Part shown: one piece after another, positions 25,902 through 34,645 of the stretch
Layout: each line of letters starts with the position of its first letter
How positions within the stretch are numbered: position 1 is the stretch's first letter
Assembly: GCF_003594875.1 (NCBI RefSeq)
Contig: NZ_QZEY01000003.1
Coordinates: forward strand, 186,001-250,000
DNA: 64,000 bases
Source: Bailinhaonella thermotolerans
GTDB taxonomy: Bacteria; Actinomycetota; Actinomycetes; Streptosporangiales; Streptosporangiaceae
Direction of reading: 5' to 3'
Notes under the pieces: generated by a model
What the model saw: only the letters and a program-made list of their open reading frames with translations
Database searches by the model: none
What the model was told of the DNA's origin: nothing
Program-made: the position numbers and the translations under genes

Positions 25902-27422
25902 TCAGGCCGTCTCCCGGCTCACGGGCAGCCGGGCCCAGACGCGGAAGCCGCCTTCGGGCCGGGCGCCGCTCCGCAGGTCGCCGCCGCACATCGCCACGCG
26001 TTCGGCCATGCCCACCAGCCCGAACCCGCCCGGGGGCCCGCCGGGGACGGCCGCGGACGCGTCCCGGCGTCCCCGCGCGCGGGCCTGGGCGCGATCCTCG
26101 GCGGGCCCCTCGTCGACGACCTCCACCTCGACCGCGCCGGGCTCGTGCCCGACCCGCACGGCGACGCGGGCGCCGGTGCCCGCGTACTTCCGCGTGTTGG
26201 TCAGCGCCTCCTGCACGATCCGGTAGACCGTGTGATCCACGGCTCGGGGCAGCGCCACCGGCTCCCCGCGCGTCTCCAGCCGCGCCGCGAGCCCCATGCC
26301 CCGCGCCCGTTCGACCAGTTCCCCCAGCTCCGCGACGCCCCGCCCGCCCAGGCCCCAGTGCCCCGACTCGGCCCGCGCCGCGCCGTCACCGGACCCCGGG
26401 CCGCCCGCGCCGTCACCGGACCCCGGGCCGCCCGCGCCGTCACCGGCCCCCGGGCCGCCCGCGCCGGTCCCGGCGCCGCCGGAGCGGGGGCCCGGACCGC
26501 CCAGGCCCGGCGCGCCACGCCCGTCCCCGGCCGTTCCGGCCGCCCCGGTTCCACCGCCCGCCCGGCCGGCGTCCGCCGTACTCCCGTCGCTCCCCGCCTC
26601 CGGCCGTACGGCGGTGCCCGCCTCGGCGGGTCCGGCGCCGGGGGAGCCGGCCGCGGCGGTCCCGGGCCCGGCGGCGGCCCGGGCGGGGGCGGAGGAGACC
26701 GTGATGTCGTCGGCGCGGAGGAGGCGCAGCAGGTGGCGCATCTCCGCCAGGGCCTCGCGGCCGGCGCGCTCGGCGTCGGTGAGGGAGGACTCCGCCAGCC
26801 GGGGGTCCCGGGCCAGGGTGAGCCGCGCGCCGCCGATGAGGGCGTGCATCGTGGTGATGTGGTGGGCGACCACATCGTGCAGCTCGCGCGCGATCCGGCG
26901 CCGCTCCGCCCGCACCGCCGCGTCCGCCACCTCGGCCCGCCGGCGCTCCCGCAGTTCGAGGTTGAGCCGCACGAGCTGTCCGAGGAGCACCACGAACACC
27001 GGCCACAGCGCGACCGCGCCCGTGGGCACGAGGTCGAACGCCTCCACGTCCCCGAGCGTGCGCCCCTGCCGCCGCAGCGAGGTCAGCAGCGCGATCGCGC
27101 CGTACACCGGGAAGGCCGCGCCCGCCGCCGCCCACGCGACCCGGGGCGCGAGGTATCGCCCCACCGAGTAGAGCGCCACCAGCGTCGCGACGTTCGCGGC
27201 CGTGGACGCCGTGGCCGCCGCCCTGATCAGGTCGCACGCGGCCACGACCGCCAGCACGGCGAGCGCCCGCTCCCGCCGCAGGAGCAGCGCCAGGGCGGGC
27301 GGCCCGACGAGGGCGTAGCCCGCCGCCGAATGCCCCTGCGCCGCCTGCGCGCTCAGGTTGAGAACCAGGACGACGCCCGCCAGCGCCAGATCACTCACCC
27401 GGAATCGCCCCACCGCGGCCAC
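25902..27422 (-). CDS. NarL-type sensor histidine kinase with long Gly/Ala/Pro linker
   Basis: A 506-residue membrane kinase. Residues 1-155 hold about five membrane segments. The HisKA_3 dimerisation helix has RRIARELHDVVAHHITTM with the phospho-accepting His near residue 181, and the HATPase domain has the N box EALTNTRKYAG near 407 and a G box GGFGLVGMAERV. Between them residues about 245-360 are a Gly/Ala/Pro linker encoded in part by a 27-bp repeat. A LuxR-type response regulator normally follows such kinases, but none is adjacent, so this is an orphan. The start follows an MFS gene by 10 bases, so both may be co-transcribed. Confidence 0.85.
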   Translation of the reverse strand: MAAVGRFRVSDLALAGVVLVLNLSAQAAQGHSAAGYALVGPPALALLLRRERALAVLAVVAACDLIRAAATASTAANVATLVALYSVGRYLAPRVAWAAAGAAFPVYGAIALLTSLRRQGRTLGDVEAFDLVPTGAVALWPVFVVLLGQLVRLNLELRERRRAEVADAAVRAERRRIARELHDVVAHHITTMHALIGGARLTLARDPRLAESSLTDAERAGREALAEMRHLLRLLRADDITVSSAPARAAAGPGTAAAGSPGAGPAEAGTAVRPEAGSDGSTADAGRAGGGTGAAGTAGDGRGAPGLGGPGPRSGGAGTGAGGPGAGDGAGGPGSGDGAGGPGSGDGAARAESGHWGLGGRGVAELGELVERARGMGLAARLETRGEPVALPRAVDHTVYRIVQEALTNTRKYAGTGARVAVRVGHEPGAVEVEVVDEGPAEDRAQARARGRRDASAAVPGGPPGGFGLVGMAERVAMCGGDLRSGARPEGGFRVWARLPVSRETA

Positions 27423-27431
27423 GGGAAGAGG

Positions 27432-28667
27432 CTAATCCCCATCGCCCGGATGATGGGGGTTTCGCCGGAGGATGAGAGCGATCATGAGGTACGGCAGGGC
27501 CGCGAGCGCGAAGAGCGGCCCCGGCGCGGACCAGGTGGAGCCCAGGGCGTAGGCGGCGAAGGTGAGGACGGCGAAGACCTCGGCGCCCAGGCCGGAGACC
27601 GAGGTCATGGTGGCCCGGGTGCGGTCGGTGAGGTGAGCCTGGAGCCGGGCGTCGGCGGCGGCCGTCGTCCACTGGAAGACGCCGAACGCCGCGGCGATGA
27701 GGACCAGCCCCGCCGGGTGGGGGATGAGCGCGCCGGCCGCCAGGCAGACCGCGCCGACCGCGAGGACCGGGGCCGCCCAGCGGGTGCCGGTCCCGGCGAG
27801 CCAGCCGCCCGCCGTGTTCCCCGCCAGGACCAGCAGCATCAGGAGGGGGACGGCGGCCGTGCCGGCTCCGGTGGACTCCGCGAGCAGGGGGATGTACTCA
27901 TCGATCGCGGTCACGCCCATGAGGGCCGCCACGAGGAGCAGCGCTCGCCGCACCGTGGGAGACCCGCGCAGCCCGGCCAGCCCGGCGCGGACCGTCGCGG
28001 CGAACCCCTCCTCCCCGCCGCCCTCCTCCGACCGGCCGGAAGACTCCTCTCGCGCCGCGGATCCGGTGAGCGCCTGGGATTCCGCGCGCGGCCGGGACTC
28101 CCCTCGCGCCCGCGATCCCGGCCGGGCCCGGGACTCCGGCAGCGCGGCGGCGGCGAGGGAGGTCAGCACGGTGGCCACGACGCTGGCCACGCCCACCGCG
28201 AGGTACCCGCCCGCGGCCAGCACCGGCGCCGCCAGGCCCGCCGCGAACATCTCCGCGGTGGTGGCGACCGCCTCGGAGCGGCCGATCAGCCGGGGGTACG
28301 ACGAGGTCGCGCCCGCCCTGGCCAGTTCCTCGTAGACGAGGGCCTGCAGCGCGCCCGACCGCAGTGCCGTACCGGCTCCCCACAGGAGGAAACCGGCGGC
28401 GAAGGCCGGATACGACGGGAAGAAGGTCCACAGCGCGAAGCCCGCCCCGCCGAGCAGGGGCGCGGCGATCAGCAGCCGCCGCCGCGAGAAGAGGTCGGCC
28501 CACAGCCCGGAGGGGATCTCCAGCGCGAACGAGGTCACCGACCAGATGACGAACAACGAGGAGATCTGCGCCGCCGACAGCCCGGTCCGGGCGAACAGCA
28601 GCGCGTAGACGGGATACAGCAGGACGAGATCGTCCAGGAACGCGAAGGCGTACAGCCTCCGCGCCAA
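27432..28667 (-). CDS. MFS transporter
   Basis: A 411-residue, 12-helix MFS protein. Helix 1 is YAFAFLDDLVLLYPVYALLF, and the helix 2-3 loop is GLWADLFSRRRLL. The central cytoplasmic loop (residues about 190-235) is long, charged and rich in Ser/Arg/Glu. The only available start is TTG at 28667, because an in-frame TGA lies seven codons upstream and no ATG or GTG intervenes before helix 1. It ends 9 bases before the kinase start, suggesting a shared transcript. The fold resembles sugar or drug efflux MFS; substrate unknown. Confidence 0.82.
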   Translation of the reverse strand: MARRLYAFAFLDDLVLLYPVYALLFARTGLSAAQISSLFVIWSVTSFALEIPSGLWADLFSRRRLLIAAPLLGGAGFALWTFFPSYPAFAAGFLLWGAGTALRSGALQALVYEELARAGATSSYPRLIGRSEAVATTAEMFAAGLAAPVLAAGGYLAVGVASVVATVLTSLAAAALPESRARPGSRARGESRPRAESQALTGSAAREESSGRSEEGGGEEGFAATVRAGLAGLRGSPTVRRALLLVAALMGVTAIDEYIPLLAESTGAGTAAVPLLMLLVLAGNTAGGWLAGTGTRWAAPVLAVGAVCLAAGALIPHPAGLVLIAAAFGVFQWTTAAADARLQAHLTDRTRATMTSVSGLGAEVFAVLTFAAYALGSTWSAPGPLFALAALPYLMIALILRRNPHHPGDGD

Positions 28668-28841
28668 TCGGGACTCAGGTGTGGATCAATGTCGCCAGGC
28701 CATACCCGCACCCTACGCCCGCCGCGCGCCCCCCGAAACCGCGTTTTTCTGCACAGCCGGGTGCTCTCTGCACAGCCGGGCGCGCAAAGGCAAGGTCTTC
28801 GCGTGAGAGCGCTCCGCGCGTTCAAGCTCAGCCGGCCCCAG

Positions 28842-28856
28842 CGGGGGCTCCGCCCC
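28842..28856. terminator. GGGGGC-TCC-GCCCCC hairpin
   Basis: A perfect 6-bp stem with a 3-base loop in a C-rich gap (28668-29102) that shows no gene. It lies downstream of the XRE-DUF397 genes on the minus strand and could end their transcript. The type is a very common intergenic hairpin in actinomycetes. Two CTCTGCACAGCCGGG-like direct repeats lie at about 28748-28782. Confidence 0.45.
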
Positions 28857-29102
28857 CACACCCCCGAACGAAGGGGCCGCCGCCCCCTCGCGCTCCCCCG
28901 CAAACCTCGACGATCCCCACCCCCGGCGAACGCGCGCTGATGACCATCGCCGAGGCGACCCCGGCCCAGGGCTCCGCGAAAGGAATCGCCAATGAGCGCC
29001 ACGAGCCCGTGAGCCATTCGCACGCCGTCAGCGCCAAGGCCGGCCCGGATAAGGGAAGCACGGTTTGGAGGGCGCCCCAGTGAGATGGAGGGGACCAGTC
29101 GG

Positions 29103-29292
29103 TCAAGCGCCGCCGTCTTCGACGGAGCGCCGGAACGCGGCCCATTCGTCGCGGGTGAACCACGGGGCAGGACCACCTGGGTCCTTGGAGTCGCGGGACG
29201 GCGACGAAATCGCCCGTCCGCGCCACCTCGACACAGTTCGCGTCGCCCCCGCTCCAGGACGACTTACGCCAGCGAATGCCCTCGTCTGCCAT
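29103..29292 (-). pseudogene. DUF397 protein with a single-base frameshift
   Basis: The gene starts at ATG 29292 behind a strong GAGAGGAG and reads GIRWRKSSWSGGDANCVEVA, then GDFVAV, which is typical DUF397. In the normal frame the rest is out of register. Removing one base from the CCC run at 29195-29197 restores RDSKDPGGPAPWFTRDEW and a stop at 29103, giving a normal 62-residue DUF397 protein. So there is one inserted base, either a real inactivating mutation or a sequencing error. It is the second DUF397 gene behind the XRE regulator. Confidence 0.75.
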
Positions 29293-29413
29293 GCGACGCT
29301 CCTCTCGAAGCACGGCCGAGTCGAGGACCCGGCGTGCTCCCCGCCAGCCTCTGGCCCGGGTCTTGCAGGGCCTCATTCAGCAGCGAGATCACCGAAACGC
29401 GCCGGGACCTCGC

Positions 29414-29611
29414 TCACGGGCTGAGCTTGCCCGCCTTGATGTCGTTCATGAACCCGGACCAGGAGGAGCGGGAGATGACGAGCGCTCCGCCGTCCGGGTT
29501 CTTGGAGTCGCGGACCGCGATGGCGTCGGATAAGTCGGCGACCTCGACGCAGTCGTTGCCCGTGCCCTGACTACGTCTGCTCTTGCGCCATTCGGCGCGG
29601 GACAGATCCAC
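29414..29611 (-). CDS. DUF397 domain protein
   Basis: A 65-residue protein of the DUF397 family: AEWRKSRRSQGTGNDCVEVA, then DAIAVRDSKNPDGGALVIS and a C-terminal WSGFMNDIKAGKL. DUF397 proteins are encoded beside XRE/DUF5753 regulators and bind or antagonise them in WhiJ-type developmental switches. The GTG at 29611 has GGGAGGA upstream and overlaps the end of the XRE gene by 41 bases, so expression is tightly coupled. Intact, in contrast to the neighbouring frameshifted copy. Confidence 0.88.
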   Translation of the reverse strand: MDLSRAEWRKSRRSQGTGNDCVEVADLSDAIAVRDSKNPDGGALVISRSSWSGFMNDIKAGKLSP

Positions 29612-30464
29612 GAGATCCTCCCAGGTTGTCGATCAGAGTGGACAGATACGCGATCGACGCGTCAGTACTCAGAGCGGAAGCGCAGAGGTACTGCCAAGCC
29701 AGGCTATAGCGCTTCCGCTCCTCGGGCTCCTCCAGATACAGGCCGTCGGTGGCCGTCTCCAGGTGGACCACGGACTTCTCGACGTCGCCGGGGAAGTCCA
29801 GGATCACGAACTGCCCTGATAGACCCGGGTGGAAGCCCTCGGACAGCTTGAGAATCTGGATCTTCACGTGTTCGAGGGGGCCGGTGTCGATCAGTCGGCG
29901 AAGTTGCCGCCTATGGACCTCGGGATCGCCGGGTGAGCGCAGCAGGGCCATCTCGTCGATGACGGCCCAAAGCATCGGTGGATTGTCCCGTTCGAGGATC
30001 CGCTGTCGTGCCATCCGCGCTTCCACGCGTCGCTTGATTTCCAGCGGATCGCGGACCATGGCGGCGCGCACGAGGGCTGCGGCATACTCGGGCGTTTGTA
30101 GCAAGCCCGGAATTACGGAAAGCTGGAACGTTCTGATCTGCGAGGCTCCGGCTTCGAGCCCCACGTAAGCACCTTTGAGCACGTCGTCATAGGCCGCCCA
30201 CCAGCCGCGCTTGCCGGCGTCGCGAGCGAGTGTGAGCAGGGCCTCGCGGACCCGTGGGTCGTCGACGCCGTAGACGTCGCACAAGAGGTTGATGTCGTGG
30301 ATATACGGGCGCTTGGCATGGCCGTTCTCCAGGCGCAGGAGCTTGAAGCGAGACCATTCCAGGCGAGCGGCGACATCCTCCATCGTGATTCCACGGGCTT
30401 CGCGGAGCTTTCGCAGTTCCTCGGCGAGTAGGCGGCGGCTGACGGTGGGGTTGGTCTCGGACAT
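29571..30464 (-). CDS. XRE-family regulator with DUF5753 (WhiJ-like)
   Basis: A 297-residue DNA-binding protein. Residues 12-70 are an XRE helix-turn-helix (LAEELRKLREARGITMEDVAARLEWSR split across the fold), and residues about 105-285 are the DUF5753 ligand- or partner-binding domain (QLSVIPGLLQTPEYAAAL, YLCASALSTDASIAYL). This is the WhiJ/BldB-associated regulator class that controls development and antibiotic production in streptomycetes. It precedes two DUF397 genes and diverges from an RsbW-like ATPase gene, the classic three-part set. An AATGCACGTTGCAAGT site in the divergent gap may be its operator. Confidence 0.9.
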   Translation of the reverse strand: MSETNPTVSRRLLAEELRKLREARGITMEDVAARLEWSRFKLLRLENGHAKRPYIHDINLLCDVYGVDDPRVREALLTLARDAGKRGWWAAYDDVLKGAYVGLEAGASQIRTFQLSVIPGLLQTPEYAAALVRAAMVRDPLEIKRRVEARMARQRILERDNPPMLWAVIDEMALLRSPGDPEVHRRQLRRLIDTGPLEHVKIQILKLSEGFHPGLSGQFVILDFPGDVEKSVVHLETATDGLYLEEPEERKRYSLAWQYLCASALSTDASIAYLSTLIDNLGGSRGSVPRRMAQEQT

Positions 30465-30541
30465 GGCAAGTGTCCTCGCTGTCGATGCTGTGACGATCTT
30501 ATTCGAGCAGGGATTATTCCGGCATAGCGCGCACGTTTGTG

Positions 30542-30557
30542 AATGCACGTTGCAAGT
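30542..30557. promoter_or_regulatory. Candidate operator of the WhiJ-like regulator
   Basis: AATGCACGTTGCAAGT lies in the AT-richer 330-base gap between the divergent XRE and ATPase genes. A nearly identical AATGCACGTGCAAGT occurs at 34631-34645 in another promoter-sized gap, and a further GCGCACGTT lies just before this copy. Binding is inferred from position and recurrence only. Confidence 0.4.
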
Positions 30558-30794
30558 CACTGCGTGCGCCCTCACTATGAGTGTGACAGTTAACGACCTT
30601 GCGTGACGGAGGTTCGTCTCGTGGGGTCGTGGGCGCTTGGACGGCGGATTCTGCTCCTGATGCTCCTGACCCGGAATCGTGGCTGCTGGAGCGAACGCCG
30701 TCGCCGCGCAATGGGTTATGGCGAGGCGAGTTATCCGCCTCTCCTTTCATGCCGACGAACGGCAAGCGATCACCTGCGCAGGCGAGGAGGACCA

Positions 30795-31301
30795 GTGGCG
30801 ACACACCTGGAGACGAATGCGACGGATTGTGGTGATGCAGAGAGCGGCAGCGGCTCTGCGTCTACGTACGACCGTGGACGGATCTTCTCGAATCTGAAGC
30901 ACCTGCTCGCCTTCCCCGGAGACCTTCGTACGTTGTCGGAGATCCGCCATACGATCCGATGCGCCGCTGACCTGCACCTACGTATGCTCCTGAGAACCCA
31001 CGGGACCGAACTGGCCGACGACATCGAGCTGATGGCGGGCGAGCTGATCGCTAACGCGATTCGCCATAGCGATTCGGGTCGCCCTGGCGGGATGGTCTTC
31101 GTCGGCATGAGAGCGACTGAAGACGGACTTCGTGTTGAGGTTCTGGATCTCGGTGGAGCCGGAACCATCCCTCGTCCCGTTCAATCCGGCCTGGAGGAGG
31201 TCGGCGGCCGGGGACTGAGCCTCGTCGAAGCGCTCTCTCGGCGGTGGGGCGCTGAGCGGCACGGTAAGGGCTGGAGGATCTGGTTCGAGGTGGCCTGGTG
31301 A
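30795..31301 (+). CDS. RsbW-like ATP-binding protein (anti-sigma-type kinase fold)
   Basis: A 168-residue GHKL ATPase. The N box is ELIANAIRHS near residue 83, the G1 region is VEVLDLGGAG, and the G2 box is GGRGLSLVEALSRRWG near 140. Proteins of this kind sit beside WhiJ-type XRE and DUF397 genes (abaA-like loci), where they are thought to act as anti-sigma or regulatory kinases. The GTG at 30795 was chosen because GGCGAGGAGGA precedes it at ideal spacing; the open frame upstream has no protein-like sequence. Divergent from the XRE gene. Confidence 0.85.
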   Translation: MATHLETNATDCGDAESGSGSASTYDRGRIFSNLKHLLAFPGDLRTLSEIRHTIRCAADLHLRMLLRTHGTELADDIELMAGELIANAIRHSDSGRPGGMVFVGMRATEDGLRVEVLDLGGAGTIPRPVQSGLEEVGGRGLSLVEALSRRWGAERHGKGWRIWFEVAW

Positions 31302-31486
31302 AGGGCGGCTTACCGCTGGGAATGGCGAGGCTCGCGCTCGCGGGGACGGCGGGATCGGTGCCGGGCTTTGCTCGGCCGTACGGCATTCGCTGCGGGGGGG
31401 GCTTGGGCGGTGTGCGGGGGAGTGGGGGGTTTGTGGGGGTGGGAGGGGGGGGCAGGAGCGTTGGGCGAGTGAGGAAAGGGGGCGCT

Positions 31487-31879
31487 GTGGGCGCCAAGGT
31501 CAAGCTCGCCGTGGCGGCGGTCGCGGTCGGAGGTGTGGCGGCGGCCGTGAGGCGGCGCAGGGTCGCGAAGACGCGGGAATGGGTTGTGATGACCGTCTTG
31601 CGCGAACCCCGGGAGCTCACCGGGGACGCCCGGCCGGACGCGCTCGCGCGGCTGGCCGAGCACCACGAGGTGCGCGTGACCGCCGCGCCCGGCGGACGGG
31701 GCAGCGAGATCGCCGTACGGCCGGCGACCGGGCAGGCGCGCGAGTCGCTGCGGGCGGTGAAGCAACTGCTGGAGACCGGCGAGGTGCTGCGGGTCGAGGG
31801 GCAGACGGAAGGGCGCAGGACCGCGGTCGGGCGCGCGGTGCTCCCGGCGGCGAAGCGGCTCGCGAGAAGGAGCGCGTGA
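31487..31879 (+). CDS. Small hypothetical protein coupled to alcohol dehydrogenase
   Basis: A 130-residue protein with one N-terminal membrane segment (KVKLAVAAVAVGGVAAAV) followed by basic residues and a soluble tail (REWVVMTVLREPRELTGD, then LAEHHEVRVTAAPGGRGSEI). The tail resembles a shortened SRPBCC-type strand pattern but this is uncertain. I chose GTG 31487 with GAGGAAAGGGGG upstream; the 185 bases before it are G-rich and non-coding by appearance. Its stop shares a base with the next gene's ATG (TGATG), indicating coupling to the zinc dehydrogenase. Function unknown. Confidence 0.65.
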   Translation: MGAKVKLAVAAVAVGGVAAAVRRRRVAKTREWVVMTVLREPRELTGDARPDALARLAEHHEVRVTAAPGGRGSEIAVRPATGQARESLRAVKQLLETGEVLRVEGQTEGRRTAVGRAVLPAAKRLARRSA

Positions 31880-33075
31880 TGCGGGCGTTGTGCTGGACCG
31901 GCGTGAACGACGTCAAGGTCGAGAAGGTGCCGGACCCCGGCCTGCTCAACCGGCAGGACGCGATCGTGAAGGTGACGGCCAGCTCGGTGTGCGGGTCGGA
32001 CCTGCACCTGCTGGACGGGTACGTCCCGGCGATGGCGGCCGGGGACGTCCTCGGGCACGAGTTCATCGGCGAGGTCGTCGAGGTGGGGCCGGACGTGTCC
32101 AGGCGGCGGGTGGGCGAGCGGGTCGTCGTCTGCTCGATCATCGGCTGCGGGCGCTGCCGGTACTGCCGCCAGGGCACCTGGTCCCTGTGCGACAACACCA
32201 ACCCGAACCCGGCCTTCCTGGAGACGGCCATCGGCCACGCGGGGGCCGGGATCTTCGGCTACTCCCACGCGATGGGCGGCTTCGCGGGCAGCCACGCCGA
32301 GTACGTGCGCGTGCCGTACGCCGACCACAACGCCTTCCCGGTCCCGGAGAACGTCTCCGACGAGGACGCCGTCTTCGCCTCCGACGCGGTGCCGACCGGC
32401 TGGATGGGCGCGGACATCGCCAACGTCGGGCCCGGTGACGTGGTCGCGGTCTGGGGCTGCGGAGGAGTCGGGCAGATGGCGATGAAGGCCGCGTACCTCA
32501 TGGGCGCGGAGCGCGTGATCGCCATCGACCGGTTCCCCGAGCGGCTGTCCATGGCCCGCGAGAAGGCCGGCGCCGAGATCCTCGACTACGAGAAGACCGA
32601 CGTCCTGGACGCGCTCAAGGAGATGACCGGCGGGCGCGGGCCCGACGTGTGCATCGAGGCCGTCGGCATGGAGTCGCACGGCAAGGGCCCGCAGTACGCC
32701 TACGACCGCGCCAAGCAGGGCCTCCGCCTCCAGACGGACCGCGGCCTCACGCTCCGCCAGGCGATCATGGCCTGCCGCAAGGGCGGGGTGGTATCCGTGC
32801 TGGGCGTCTACCTGGGCTGGGTGGACAAGTTCCCGATGGGCGCGGTGGTCAACAAGAGCCTGACGCTCCGCAGCGGCCAGCAGCACGGCCAGCGCTACAT
32901 CCCCCGCCTCCTGGAACTCATGTCGCAGGGCCGCCTGGAGGCGCGCCACCTCCTCACGCACCCGATGTCGCTCGACGACGCCCCCAAGGGCTACGACCTG
33001 TTCAAGAACAAGAAGAAGGGCTGCGTCCGCGCCGTCTTCTACCCGTTCAACGGCCACAAGAGCGCCGCCGCCTGA
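31879..33075 (+). CDS. Zinc-dependent alcohol dehydrogenase (formaldehyde dehydrogenase-like)
   Basis: A 398-residue medium-chain dehydrogenase. Catalytic zinc ligands are in SSVCGSDLH (about residue 38) and GHEFIGE; the structural zinc site is CGRCRYCRQGTWSLC (four Cys, about 95-110). The NAD-binding motif is WGCGGVGQMA near 195. Length and the insert after the structural zinc loop match the glutathione-independent formaldehyde dehydrogenase group. It probably oxidises small aldehydes or alcohols in the cytoplasm. It is translationally coupled to the small membrane protein upstream. AGAAGGAG provides the ribosome binding site. Confidence 0.88.
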   Translation: MRALCWTGVNDVKVEKVPDPGLLNRQDAIVKVTASSVCGSDLHLLDGYVPAMAAGDVLGHEFIGEVVEVGPDVSRRRVGERVVVCSIIGCGRCRYCRQGTWSLCDNTNPNPAFLETAIGHAGAGIFGYSHAMGGFAGSHAEYVRVPYADHNAFPVPENVSDEDAVFASDAVPTGWMGADIANVGPGDVVAVWGCGGVGQMAMKAAYLMGAERVIAIDRFPERLSMAREKAGAEILDYEKTDVLDALKEMTGGRGPDVCIEAVGMESHGKGPQYAYDRAKQGLRLQTDRGLTLRQAIMACRKGGVVSVLGVYLGWVDKFPMGAVVNKSLTLRSGQQHGQRYIPRLLELMSQGRLEARHLLTHPMSLDDAPKGYDLFKNKKKGCVRAVFYPFNGHKSAAA

Positions 33076-33084
33076 CCCGTCCCG

Positions 33085-33282
33085 CCGTACGGCTCCCGCC
33101 CGCGCCGGACGCCGCCGTCCCGGCCGGGCGCCGCCGTCCGCGCCGGGCGCCGCCGCTCCGCTTGCCGTACGGCTCGCGTCCGACGCCGCGCGCAAAAGCC
33201 CCGCCGTACGGCTCGCGCCGGCCACCGCCGTACGGCTCGCGTCGCCCCGCGTGCGCCGTACCGGATGCACCTGCCGTACGGC
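33085..33282. repeat. CCGTACGG-type intergenic array
   Basis: The 330-base gap between the dehydrogenase and MFS genes holds at least five units centred on GCCGTACGGC, several with the same tail CTCGCG (33085, 33166, 33204, 33228, 33273 approximately). No protein-like frame is seen. The repeats are imperfectly spaced, unlike a CRISPR or a simple tandem array. Confidence 0.65.
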
Positions 33283-33397
33283 ATGTGCGAGGTGTGCGGA
33301 GGGGGTGACATCGGGTGTGGACCGGTTCAACCCGGGCGGGAGGATCCTCAACCCCTGCGCCGGAGCAGGTCAGGGCGGTTTCGTAAGGTCGTTGACC

Positions 33398-34555
33398 ATG
33401 AGCGAGTCAACGGCGGCGCGTCCCGCGATCCTCAGTCGCCCCCTCCTCCTGGTCTTCTGGGGGCAGTTCGCCGCGATGACCAGTGCCTACCTCCTGCTGT
33501 CCACGGTCCCCCTCTACGCCGAGGCGGGCGGCGCCGGCGCGGTGGGCGCGGGCCTGGCCACCGGCGCCCTCATGTTCTCCACGGTCGTGGCCGAGATGTT
33601 CGTCCCCGCCCTGGTCACCAGGTACGGCTACCGCCCGGTCCTGGCCGCGGGGGTGCTCCTCCTCGGCGTCCCCGCCCTGGCCCTCCTCGCCACCCGGTCC
33701 CTCGTCCCGATCCTGGTGGTCAGCGTGGTGCGCGGGCTGGGATTCGCCGTGGTCGTGGTCCTGGGCAGCGCGCTGGTGGCCGAGCTGGCGCCCCCGTCCC
33801 GGCGCGGCGAGGCCCTGGGGCTGTACGGCGTGGTGATCGGCATACCCGCCGTCCTCGCCCTGCCTGCGGGGGTCTGGGTGGCCACCCACCTCGGTTATCC
33901 GCTGGTCTTCGCCGTCGCCGCCGGGGCCGCCCTCGCGGCCCTGCCCGCGGTGCCCGCCACGCCCGCCCGGTCCTCCGGCCCCGAGCAGGTCCAGGGCATG
34001 CTGACCGCGCTCCGCGATCCGGGCACCGCCCGCCCCGCGCTCGCCTTCGCCACCACCGCCCTGGCCTACGGCGCGCTGGTCACGTTCCTCCCTCTGGCGA
34101 CGACCCCGGTCATCGCCCCCATCGCGCTCCTGGCCCAGGCCGTGGCCACCACCTTCACCCGCTGGTGGTCTGGGCACCACGGCGACCGGCACGGCCAGCG
34201 GCGGCTCCTCGTCCCCGCGATCGCTCTGGCGGCGGCCGGGGTGCTCCTGCTGGCCGCCGCCGCGCACCCCGCCGCCGCCCTCGCCGGCGCGCTCCTCTTC
34301 GGCGCGGGCTTCGGCGCGGCGCAGAATGTCAGCCTGTCGCTCATGTTCGAGAGCACGCCCACGCCGAGCACCACCAGCGCGCTCTGGAACATCGCCTTCG
34401 ACATCGGCATCGGCCTGGGCGGCACCGCCTTCGGCCTCCTGTCCACCGCGACCGGCTACCCGGCGGCCTTCGCGCTCCTCGCCGCCCTCATCCTGGCCAT
34501 GCTTCTCCTGGTACGGCCGGGCGCCGGCACGGGGGCGCGGACCGGGAGCGATTAA
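33398..34555 (+). CDS. MFS transporter
   Basis: A 385-residue, 12-helix MFS protein beginning SRPLLLVFWGQFAAMTSAYL. The helix 2-3 loop is reduced (PALVTRYGYRPVL), and helix 5 has the GLYGVVIGIPAVLALPAG motif C-like pattern of drug/H+ antiporters of the DHA1 type. An AT-richer stretch follows the stop. The ATG at 33398 is the start nearest helix 1. Stand-alone gene after a CCGTACGG array. Substrate unknown. Confidence 0.85.
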   Translation: MSESTAARPAILSRPLLLVFWGQFAAMTSAYLLLSTVPLYAEAGGAGAVGAGLATGALMFSTVVAEMFVPALVTRYGYRPVLAAGVLLLGVPALALLATRSLVPILVVSVVRGLGFAVVVVLGSALVAELAPPSRRGEALGLYGVVIGIPAVLALPAGVWVATHLGYPLVFAVAAGAALAALPAVPATPARSSGPEQVQGMLTALRDPGTARPALAFATTALAYGALVTFLPLATTPVIAPIALLAQAVATTFTRWWSGHHGDRHGQRRLLVPAIALAAAGVLLLAAAAHPAAALAGALLFGAGFGAAQNVSLSLMFESTPTPSTTSALWNIAFDIGIGLGGTAFGLLSTATGYPAAFALLAALILAMLLLVRPGAGTGARTGSD

Positions 34556-34630
34556 TCCTGATAAATCATGAAATTCCCGGCGATGGCCGATCCTGAAGCG
34601 CAGTGATCTTCCCGGGAATATGATCATGCA

Positions 34631-34645
34631 AATGCACGTGCAAGT
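34631..34645. promoter_or_regulatory. Second copy of the AATGCACGT-GCAAGT motif
   Basis: AATGCACGTGCAAGT differs from the 30542 site by one base deletion. It lies in the 409-base, AT-richer gap between the MFS gene and the small membrane protein gene, about 320 bases before the latter. It may mark a second target of the WhiJ-like regulator. Confidence 0.35.

Noticed and set aside
25233-28940. A 1,235-codon plus-strand frame
   Set aside because: It lies opposite the hydrolase, kinase and MFS genes and shows no domain.
28679-29083. Plus-strand frame of 134 codons before the DUF397 genes
   Set aside because: Pro/Arg-rich with a common hairpin element inside; no start signal.
31051-33351. A 766-codon minus-strand frame
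   Set aside because: Antisense to the zinc dehydrogenase, which has all metal and cofactor motifs.
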